Notes under the pieces: model-generated | Seen by the model: only the letters and a program-made list of their open reading frames with translations | What the model was told of the DNA's origin: nothing | The model's database searches: none | Assembly (NCBI GenBank): GCA_030533445.1 | Contig: CM060081.1 | Location: 3,545,815 to 3,609,814 of the forward strand | Origin: Cyprinodon diabolis | Taxonomy: Eukaryota; Chordata; Actinopteri; Cyprinodontiformes; Cyprinodontidae | Direction of reading: 5' to 3' | Length of the DNA: 64,000 bases | Shown here: piece after piece, positions 26,501 through 36,477 of the stretch | Layout of the letters: every line of letters begins with the position of its first letter | Position numbering within the stretch: position 1 is the first letter of the stretch | Made by a program: the position numbers and the translations under genes

Positions 26501-29500
26501 ATGGATGGATGATGGATGGATGATGGATGAATGAATAAAAGACAATGGATGGATGGATGGATGTTGGATGGATGCATGATGGATGGATGATGGATGTTGG
26601 ATGGATTGATGGTAGATGGATAGATGGATGGATGATGGATGGATGGACCTATGGATGTATGAAGGAAGGATGAATGAAAGACAATGGATGCATGGATGGA
26701 TGGATTGATGGTAGGTGGATGGTAGATGGATGGATGATGGATGGATGGATGATGGATGGATGGATGTTGGATGGATTGATGGTGGATGGATAGATGGATG
26801 GATGATGGATGGATTGATGGTAGATGGATAGATGGATGGATGATGGATGGATGGACCTATGATTGTATGAAGGAAGGATGAATGAAAGACAATCGATGCA
26901 TGGATGGATGGATTGATGGTAAATGGATGGTAGATGGATGGATGATGGATGGATGGATGATGAATGGATGGATGTTGGATGGATTGATGGTGGATGGATA
27001 GATGGATGGATGATGGATGGATGGATGATGGATGGATGATGGATGGATGGATGATGAATGTATGGATGTTGGATGGATTGATGGTGGATGGATAGATGGA
27101 TGGATGATGGATGGATGGATGATGGATGGATGGATGTTGGATGGATTGATGATAGATGGATAGATGGATGGATGATGGATGGATGGACCTATGGATGTAT
27201 GAAGGAAGGATGAATGAAAGACAATCGCTGCATGGATGGATGGATTGATGGTAGATGGATGGTAGATGGATGGATGATGGATGGATGGATGATGAATGGA
27301 TGGATGTTGGATGGATTGATGGTGGATGGATAGATGGATGGATGATGGATGGATGGATGGATGATGGATGGATGGATGTTGGATGGATTGATGGTAGATG
27401 GATGGATGATGGATGGATGATGGATGGATGGACCTATGGGTGTATGAAGGAAGGATGAATGAAAGACAATGGATGCATGGATGGATGGATGCATGATGGA
27501 TGCATGATGGATGTTGGATGGATTGATGGTAGATGGATGGTAGATGGATGGATGATGGATGGATGAATAAAAGACAATGGATGGATGGATGGATGTTGGA
27601 TGGATGCATGATGGATGGATGATGGATGGATTGATGGTAGATGGATGGTAGATGGATGGATGGATGTTGGATGGATTGATGGTAGATGGATAGATGGATG
27701 GATGATGGATGGATGGACCTATGGATGTATGAAGGAAGGATGAATGAAAGACAATGGATGCATGGATGGATGGATGGATGGATGCATGATGGATGTTGGA
27801 TGGATTGATGGTAGATGGATGGTAGATGGATGGATGATGGATGGATGATGGATGGATGAATAAAAGACAATGGATGGATGGATGGATGTTGGATGGATGC
27901 ATGATGGATGGATGATGGATGGATTGATGGTAGATGGATGGTAGATGGATGGATGGATGTTGGATGGATTGATGGTAGATGGATAGATGGATGGATGATG
28001 GATGGATGGACCTATGGATGTATGAAGGAAGGATGAATGAAAGACAATGGATGCATGGATGGATGGATGGATGGATGCATGATGGATGTTGGATGGATTG
28101 ATGGTAGATGGATGGTAGATGGATGGATGATGGATGGATGATGGATGGATGAATAAAAGACAATGGATGGATGGATGGATGTTGGATGGATGCATGATGG
28201 ATGGATGATGGATGATGCATGGATTGATGGTAGATGGATGGTAGATGGATGGATGATGGATGGATGGATGGATGATGGATGGATGGATGTTGGATGGATT
28301 GATGGTAGATGGATAGATGGATGGATGGATGGACCTATGGATGTATGAAGGAAGGATGAATGAAAGACAATGGATGCATGGATGGATGGATGATGGATGG
28401 ATGGATGTTGGATGGATTGATGGTGAATTGATAGATGGATGGATGATGGATGGATGGACCTATGGATGTATGAAGGAAGGATGAATGAAAGACAATGGAT
28501 GCATGGATGGATGGATGGATGGATGCATGATGGATGTTGGATGGATTGATGGTAGATGGATAGTAGATGGATGGATGATGGATGGATGATGGATGGATGA
28601 ATAAAAGACAATGGATGGATGGATGGATGTTGGATGGATGCATGATGGATGGATGATGGATGTTGGATGGATTGATGGTAGATGGATAGATGGATGGATG
28701 ATGGATGGATGGACCTATGGATGTATGAAGGAAGGATGAATGAAAGACAATCGATGCATGGATGGATGGATTGATGGTAAATGGATGGTAGATGGATGGA
28801 TGATGGATGGATGGATGATGAATGGATGGATGTTGGATGGATTGATGGTGGATGGATAGATGGATGGATGATGGATGGATGGATGATGGATGGATGATGG
28901 ATGGATGGATGGATGATGAATGTATGGATGTTGGATGGATTGATGGTGGATGGATAGATGGACGGATGATGGATGGATGGATGATGGATGGATGGATGTT
29001 GGATGGATTGATGATAGATGGATAGATGGATGGATGATGGATGGATGGATGATGAATGGATGGATGTTGGATGGATTGATGGTGGATGGATAGATGGATG
29101 GATGATGGATGGATGGATGATGGATGGATGATGGATGGATGGATGATGAATGTATGGATGTTGGATGGATTGATGGTGGATGGATAGATGGATGGATGGA
29201 TGTTGGATGGATTGATGATAGATGGATGGATGGATGATGGATGGATGGACCTATGGATGTATGAAGGAAGGATGAATGAAAGACAATCGCTGCATGGATG
29301 GATGGATTGATGGTAGATGGATGGTAGATGGATGGATGATGGATGGATGGATGATGAATGGATGGATTGATGATGGATGGATGGATGATGAATGGATGGA
29401 TGTTGGATGGATTGATGGTGGATGGATAGATGGATGGATGATGGATGGATGGATGATGAATGGATGGATGTTGGATGGATTGATGGTGGATGGATAGATG

Positions 29501-29990
29501 GATGGATGATGGATGGATGGATGATGAATGGATGGATGTTGGATGGATTGATGGTGGATGGATAGATGGATGGATGATGGATGGATGGATGGATGATGGA
29601 TGGATGGATGTTGGATGGATTGATGGTAGATGGATGGATGATGGATGGATGATGGATGGATGGACCTATGGGTGTATGAAGGAAGGATGAATGAAAGACA
29701 ATGGATGCATGGATGGATGGATGGATGGATGATGGATGGATGGATGTTGGATGGATTGATGGTAGATGGATGGATGATGGATGGATGATGGATGGATGGA
29801 CCTATGGGTGTATGAAGGAAGGATGAATGAAAGACAATGGATGCATGGATGGATGGATGGATGCATGATGGATGCATGATGGATGTTGGATGGATTGATG
29901 GTAGATGGATGGTAGATGGATGGATGATGGATGGATGAATAAAAGACAATGGATGGATGGATGGTAAATGAATGGATGAATGGATGATGG
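14562..29990. repeat. 15.4 kb GATG/ATGG satellite array with higher-order structure
   Basis: The whole stretch is built from the tetranucleotide ATGG (CCAT on the other strand) with variants such as GATGATGG, GTTGGATGGATTGATGGTAG and TAGATGG. Nearly sixty punctuating copies of a non-tetramer marker (GACCTATGGATGTATGAAGG, usually followed by AATGAAAGACAATGG) divide it into units. At the left edge the marker recurs every 84-88 bp (14734, 14818, 14902, 14990). Further right the spacing is 124 to 451 bp and forms repeated series. Long blocks are duplicated: about 17.3-20.3 kb matches 22.8-25.7 kb at an offset of 5.39-5.47 kb. Because CCAT read in any frame gives His-Pro-Ser-Ile, open frames of up to 971 codons appear on the minus strand. 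They are artefacts. Confidence 0.98.
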
Positions 29991-32111
29991 TTTTCTCTCC
30001 TCTTACATCTGACGTCCCTTTTCACTGATAAATCTGTTATTAAATTATTCTTCATCCTAAATGTTAAAATATGAGATTATCTCTGTATATGCTAGAATAC
30101 CTGCATTTAGATCCAAAGGGACGGCTTCCTCTAGTTTTTAATTTTATTACATTTATATTTCAGTTTGTGGATAAAAAAAGGACAAATGTCTGAACTTGAT
30201 TGTTTTTTTTCTCTTAGATATAATTGTTTTTTTGTTCCATTAAAAACAGAAATGATGCAAAAACCATTAGACGGTAAAGAGAACATAAGAGAGTTAATGT
30301 CCTTTTGATATATTCATTTTTCTCAGACACAAGCAGAAATCTTACAAAATAACATTATCAACTGTTGAGCAAGTCTTATTGGGGTCGACTGCTGAGTCAG
30401 TGATGCTGTATCAATATTTCCTTTAAATAGGAAATATTGATCACTACATCACACTTGCAACATCATGTTTACACTACCAGCATGGCTTTTTAAAAACAGA
30501 ATTTATATCCCTTTTGTTCTAATGCATTTTGCACCATATTTATGTACTTTGCACTGCATTGAATCTTTCCATATCAATGCCTTTTATGCCATGACTTTTA
30601 AACTGGTTTCCTTTTCTTTTTACATTCTTAATCATTGCTGGACTTTATAAATGGAAATGTTCATTACGCTGTTGTAAGCTGCTCATTCACTGTTTTGAGC
30701 TGTATGCATCAAAATTTCGTTTTGTATGCAGTCTGTGTATAAAAAAAAAAACAACAATAAAGTTTGTCAATTCATTTCAATTCAGTTTATTTATATATTA
30801 TTCATCAAAAATATAACCGCGGATTTCTGGGGGACAGTGATTCTCCTACATGTTTATTAAAGCTGGCGTACCATAATTTATAAATGATGAACAGTTTAGT
30901 TTGTGCCTTCAAGTCGTTGCCCATAGGATGACGTTGCTTGGATATAACCTAACGGAATATCTTCAGAACGGCTCCAAATGACACTAAACTAATATGGGAG
31001 ATAGAACATGATGGAATAATGTAAAATCAAGGGCCCAATGTAAAAACCTGGTGTTTCCCTTTAAGTAAATACAGCTGCACTTCATGGAATGGAAATGTTC
31101 ATTTAATGCCTGGAAACCTGCACTTTGCTTTGTATACACTTTGTGTGTGCAAAATGACAAAAGCTTCTCAAAGTTTAAGTCTAAGTCTAAAAGTTTTTGC
31201 AGAAATCAAATTCATGTATGTGAAGCTTCAGAGCTTCACCAGCAGCTTCAGTGACCTGAATCCCCCTGGTTTGTAATTCCAATGTATGATCTTCTATGAT
31301 GTGAAATAACATTAACAAAAATTGTGCTGATACATGTGGAATATTTAGGAGAGTATTAAAATTAAGTGTCTAATAAGCAGGTTGAGCAACTGTATGAATT
31401 ACAGAAAACAAAGCAGAACATGTTGACTAAAATGGTAGATAGAGTTGCTCACTGATAAGTACTTGTTTACAGCAGCAGTTATTGTAACAACAAATAAATG
31501 ACGTCAGTTAGTCATGTTTTCACAACCTCCCTTAATTCACCTTTCCTTTGACTCATACTAATCAATGTTTCTGACCACTAAGGGGTCCCAGTCCGACTGG
31601 TTTAAACCAGCAGAATCAAGCCAATGTGGGTGATACCAAGTCTGATGAGGGGTAAACAATCATTGACTTAACGACATCACGGAAAAATTGGATGCTCTAT
31701 CTAACTCTGTAGAATCTTCCAGAAGTTTTCCTAATTGGTTTTGTAGTTATAAAATAAAATCAAGTATTTAAGCAAAGCAACACAAATGGAAGAGCTTTCT
31801 TTAATAGATCTACATTCACTGATCACGCTTTGTGTAGCGGTCACTATAAAGATACTAGTGGTTACTTAAGAACAGCTTTACGTTACTGATGTAAACCACG
31901 ATTAAAAGTAAAAGAAATCATCTGCATTTCTACAGAGTCAGAATGTCATTGTCAAAAAGAGGGAAGAGAAAATGGTATTTAATGAGGAAAAACTTGAAAT
32001 TTCAAAAGATAAGATAGATACTTCAAGTCAGACTAGAGATCCAGATAAAACAAAGTCCCAGGATATCAAACACCGAACAGTTCAAAAACACTAGTCACTT
32101 AATGACCAATA
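29991..32111. other. Intergenic, LINE-tail-like scraps only
   Basis: No gene is seen. A stretch near 30700-30800 (CATCAAAATTTCGTTTTGTA, then CAATAAAGTTTGTC and an L2-like AATTCAGTTTATTTATAT) looks like the 3' end of a retroelement. A weaker related piece lies near 31061-31170. Confidence 0.4.
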
Positions 32112-33258
32112 ATTTTTCAATTCAATTCAGTTTAACTAAATAGCGCCAATTCACAACATGTCATCTCAAGGCACTTTACAATTAAACCTGATCATACATT
32201 CAGATTGTTTCAAAGTTTTCTATCCAAGGAAAACCAGCTGATTGCATCGAAGGCAATCCCTCACACTAAGCATGCCTGTAGTGACAGTGGAGAGGAAAAC
32301 CCAGGCTCAGTGTGGGCGGCCATCTGCCGAGACTGACTGGGGTTCAATGGGACTGAAACAGAGATACAAAACGCAACTGTTAACCAGCTCCACAGGCGGA
32401 CCTGTCCAGGAAAGACAAAGCCAGGCAGACAAACTCCGAGCCAGCTCCAATGTCAGAGAATGAAGACAGCACATCCAGCCAGTCACAGTCAGAGAAACAG
32501 GATTACACTGAAATACAGGCAGATCTCGAACATCCATAAACTAAGGTGTTGATGGCAGCAGCACAGCTGATATTTCTCTCCAGGATGGAGTCACAGCCAA
32601 ACAGGAACAGACCAGATGAAGCTACTATGAGAAAAAGCAGAGAGAGCAGAACGTTAGAGATTGAACTAACAGATTCTGCAGAGTGGGAGAATAGAGATAG
32701 AATGAAGCAGAATGATGGAAAAGGGGTCCCTATGTCCTCCAGCAGTCTAAGCCTATAGCAGCATAACTATAGAGATAGCTCAGGATAACCTGAGCCACTT
32801 TAACTATAAGCTTTATCAAAAAGGAAAGTTTTAAGCCTAGCCTTAAAAGTAGACAGGGTGTCTGCCTCACGGACTGAAACTGGTAGTTGGTTCCACAGGA
32901 GAGGAGCCTGATAACTAAAAGATCTGCCTCCCATTCTACTTTTAGAAATTCTAGGAACCACTAGTAAACCTGCAGATTGAGAGCGAAGTGCTCTGTTAGG
33001 AACATAAGGAACAATCAGATCTCTGATATCAGATGGAGCTTGGCCATTTAAGGCTTTATATGTGAGAAGGAGGATTTTAAATTCTATTCTGGATTTAACA
33101 GGAAGCCAATGAAGAGAAGCCAGGATAGGAGAGATATGATCTCTCTTTTTCATTTTCATCAGAACTCTGGCTGCAGCATTTTGGATCAGCTGAAGGCTTT
33201 TAACTACAGTTTGTGGACTTCCTGATAGTAAAGAATTACAATATTCCAAGCTCTAAGT
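32112..33258 (-). mobile_element. CR1/L2-clade LINE, 5'-truncated copy with intact RT C-terminus
   Basis: The minus-strand frame 33249-32800 (149 codons, no internal stop) reads EYCNSLLSGSPQTVVKSLQL, QNAAARVL, LASLHWLPVKSRIEFKILLL and SVREADTLSTFKARLKTFLF. This is the C-terminal end of L2-type reverse transcriptase. About 690 bp of 3' UTR follows, ending at the AATTGAATTGAA-type tail at 32112. The open coding segment suggests a fairly young insertion. It is the best-preserved coding end among the copies here. Confidence 0.85.
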
Positions 33259-34604
33259 AACTGAAAAAGAACTGCTGAGCGAACTCCTCCCAGCCTACCC
33301 CAGAGGAAGATGCCGCCAACCTGAAATACCATAAATACAATCTTTAACAAGCTTCATATAGTTTTTTCTCTTCTACACCAACTAAGAACTAATGAAGTTT
33401 AGTGACGTGTTTTCTGGGGACGGACGTGTCTGAAGCTGGTCTCAAACCCATGTATGCCATGATGTAGATACAAGGGAAAAAAAATATTGGCACTGAATAA
33501 TGGCATGAGAGTCTACATTTGTTTGTTGCTGATTTAAAATAGTTCAAGTGACAACTGGGTAGTTTTTGGAAGTCGCCTTCCCTCCTTAACACGGAAATGT
33601 ACTGGAACCATACTGTCATGATGCTAGCAGTACCTTGCTCTAACTTCTGCTTTGCCTACCTTCACCCCTGCGATGTGGAATGTCATTAGCTACATTTCCA
33701 GTCACCATCAAATCAGTGTGGAATCATTTTGTGTTTCCGTCCATTTTTTTTATTCAGTGGAAACACCAAACCAGGGAAACTTAGCTTTAGCAGAACATCA
33801 ATCATTTGCAAAAAAAATTTAACCGGTGACTCAAAATGCTTCAACCTTTGCTTTATCTGACCATAACTTTTTTTAACAGAAGGTGTTTGGCTGGTCAGTA
33901 GTGACAATTGTGACCTTTATTTGTGCTTGAAGGTTTCCATTTGTGAGCATGCACCCTTTACAGTTCTGGGTTGGTACTTTGCGACCCAACAGAACAGCTC
34001 ATCCTTTGGACACTGACACTGGTGATCCAGGTACTCCAGGTTCACCATAAAGGAACATTTTGGGTCTTCTTTCAGACCTTGATAAAACAACATGAATCAG
34101 CTGCTTTAAGTGATGATCTTTAATCAAGTATTTTTTTAGAAATGGATCCATAGACTCTCTGCTAGCATTGCAATGCTACTAGATCTGTACTGTAGATTTG
34201 CTCCCTGGACTTTTCCTCTGTTCCAGGTATTACTCAACCCACTGAGTGCTGTCGCTGACGCCGTTTATGCTCATAAAAAACACATCCTGCAGTAAATGTG
34301 TAGCCTTTGGTCTGGCCAAGAAATTCTGTAACCTCAGCAGAATGTATTAAGAGATGAAGGTGAGGTTTTGTACGGCACATGCTTGTATGAAATGTATCTG
34401 TCATCCTTAGCTACAGACATCCAAAGACAAAGTAAAACAGTGTTGGGAGACATTTTGAGTCCAAAACCCATTTCTGTGACTCTTTCTTCCTTGTAAAATG
34501 AAAACATTGATGCACATTTGATGCACAAAGTGTGGAACAATCTGTAAGTTGGATTGGACTTAACATGCTGATGAAGATTCTCAGTCATCCAGGTCATAGT
34601 CATT
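33259..34604. other. Intergenic, nothing recognised
   Basis: Short open frames on both strands show no family motif or splice structure I can support. Confidence 0.5.
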
Positions 34605-34605
34605 C

Positions 34606-34733
34606 CGTAAAAGTTTAAAAAACAATCCACTGGACTTGGTTTCCAAGATTTGAAGGCTCCAAGAGCGGTAGCGAAAGGTCTTCAAATGTTGGAAACCAAG
34701 TCCAGTGGATTGTTTTTTTTTTAAACTTTTACG
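34606..34733. repeat. Long inverted repeat (hairpin)
   Basis: The arm 34606-34645 (starting CGTAAAAGTTTAAAA and ending CTTGGTTTCCA) is matched in reverse complement by 34690-34733. The only difference is a longer T run in the right arm. The pairing continues inward (ATTTGAAG against CTTCAAAT) and leaves a loop of about 24 nt. The sequence resembles a dispersed fish repeat (GATGAAGATTCTCAGTCATC lies just outside). Confidence 0.8.
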
Positions 34734-35960
34734 CATCTGACTTAATGCTGAGCACAATGTTTGGAGAAAACCAAACGAAGTTTCACCCCACCTCACAGAA
34801 AACTCTAAGCACGGTGGTGGAGGGCTGATCATTTGCTGATTATTTTTGCAGTAACATGGGTTGTTAATATTGTAATGTAAAGACTCTGCTGTACTCCTCT
34901 TAACCAAAGTCAAGGATGTTTGGTCTTTTATTTCTGCATTTAGTTTCAGTAAACTGATTCGCTGCTTTTTCTGGTTGTTATCTTTACTAAAATGGTATTT
35001 TGCAAATATAAAAGCACCCTGTACTGGCTTCCATTTAGAAGGAGAAAACCCTTTCAACCATGCTAGAACTGCAGAGGGTTTCATTGTGCTAAAGGTGCAG
35101 GAAAAAGTGATTAACATGACTTTATCTCCCTGGCTTTCATATGTAAACATATTTTTAAGCAAAGAATTAGTTTAAAATGATTAAGTGTTGGCTTTATAGC
35201 TGTAGAAAGCCTAAAAAATGAATTAATTTGGTTCTTTTGTACGTGGAGTTCCGGCCACCCAGCTCGGATAGTTTTTTCTAATATTAGGTGAAGTCATCAG
35301 AGATAAGGATATTTAGGATAAAAGCTAATGGTGAGCAGCAATGAAAGTCCAGCCCAGTAACTTTTGTCCACATCTGATCCAGTTACAGAGGATGTTCCTG
35401 TATTCATTTTTACTCTTGAACATGTTAAACGTAAACGTCGTCTTAATCAAATGCAAATGGCCCCTCTATTAAAACAAAGACAAACCCTGCCTAGCCATTA
35501 CCCTTTATCTTCAGCTAAGTTGCGGCGCATGCATTCCTGCACACGCACGGGCCGACCCCCGGCTGAACCTTTAACACCAGATCAAGCCCCCTGATGCCAG
35601 CCAATACGAAAGAGGCTGCTAACGTCACACCGCAGACTCATGACAGCGAACCCTGGACTTGCATCACCCACGGTGCCAAAGTTCAAAATTTTTGCAAAAG
35701 TAGCAAAAGTGCAGAAAGCTGTTGACTACAGAACATCTTATTCAGCTTTAATTGACTTTTCCAGCAAGACGAGTATTTGGATCAGACTTGGAGCTACTTT
35801 TTGCACCTATAAAATTAATTAATTTATTGCATCAAAATGGCTCTTCTTCCATGATACAGGAAAGACTTTCTAGAGGGTGACAGCATTAAGTAGCAGAAAG
35901 CTGCCAGATCCTCAGCCCCAGATCTAAAGCTGTTATCAGCTTTCAGCTGGGGGGAACCGG
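34734..35960. other. Upstream region of pck1, no gene recognised
   Basis: The long minus-strand open frame at 35162-34581 reads into the inverted repeat and has no family motif, so I do not call it. Distal pck1 enhancers could lie here but none is identified. Confidence 0.4.
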
Positions 35961-35980
35961 TTACGTGATGACATGACGTC
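35961..35980 (+). promoter_or_regulatory. Two CRE-like sites in the pck1 promoter
   Basis: TTACGTGA (35961-35968) and TGACGTC (35974-35980) both resemble the cAMP response element. They lie about 107-126 bp upstream of the TATA box. Mammalian PCK1 is induced by glucagon/cAMP through a CRE in its proximal promoter, so a similar role is inferred here. Confidence 0.55.
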
Positions 35981-35989
35981 CTGCTGCCT

Positions 35990-36002
35990 GTTAATCATTA
36001 TT
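35990..36002 (+). promoter_or_regulatory. HNF1-like site in the pck1 promoter
   Basis: GTTAATCATTATT matches the HNF1 consensus GTTAATNATTAAC except at the last two bases. HNF1 binding is known in mammalian PCK1 promoters for kidney and liver expression. The call rests on sequence similarity only. Confidence 0.45.
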
Positions 36003-36086
36003 CATTATTGTGACACAGTTACTTTTTCAGGACAAGGGTAGGCACACACGCCTCCCTCTGACCCCCCCCAGAGGGGAATCCCACGG

Positions 36087-36092
36087 TATAAA
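36087..36092 (+). promoter_or_regulatory. TATA box of pck1
   Basis: TATAAA in the context CACGGTATAAAAGGAGC. It predicts transcription starting at about 36115-36120. The non-coding first exon would then run to 36220, where GAAG|GTAACA gives a donor site. Confidence 0.8.
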
Positions 36093-36114
36093 AGGAGCAC
36101 ACCTTCTCCAGAGA

Positions 36115-36220
36115 AGACACAACGGACCGAGAGTCCTGAAGACTGCGAACAACCATCACCACGAAACCTCCGCTGATGAGGCCAAGCTAACGGCTCTTTG
36201 ACCCAAACAAGCCGCTGAAG
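36115..36220 (+). other. pck1: pck1 non-coding exon 1 (predicted)
   Basis: This is the predicted 5' UTR exon, from about 28 bp after the TATA box to the GTAACA donor at 36221. Vertebrate PCK1 genes also begin with a non-coding exon. The exact start is inferred. The acceptor for exon 2 is one of several AGs between 36420 and 36466. Confidence 0.65.
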
Positions 36221-36477
36221 GTAACATGAGATGAACCTCTTTTGTGTATTTCTGGAAAGATGCTATAGAATAAGTAATTATGTTAGATATAGACAAGAAC
36301 CTGAACATTTGTGATAACAATCTAACTTTTTCTCATATTTTGTTGCTTTTCTTTTTTCCTTCTTTTCCAAACTTATCCATATCTGTACTCCTTCTTTTAT
36401 TTTCCTTACCTTCTTTCCAGATATTCTCAGTTTCTCTTGCAGTCTTTTGTCTCGCTGTTTCTCTAGACTGCTTCAAT

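Noticed and set aside
15888..26545. Minus-strand open frames of 300 to 971 codons made of Ser-Ile-His-Pro repeats
   Set aside because: They are the translation of a CCAT tetranucleotide satellite, which has no stop codons in any frame. There is no promoter, splice structure or complexity to support a protein.
14562..29990. CRISPR-like pattern of repeats and spacers
   Set aside because: The DNA is vertebrate, and the spacers are variants of the same satellite unit, not unique sequences.
34581..35162. 193-codon minus-strand open frame upstream of pck1
   Set aside because: Its C-terminal part is the inverted repeat at 34606-34733, and the rest has no conserved motif.
36010..36201. 63-codon open frame over the pck1 promoter and exon 1
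   Set aside because: It begins upstream of the TATA box and crosses the predicted transcription start, so it cannot be translated from the pck1 transcript as drawn.
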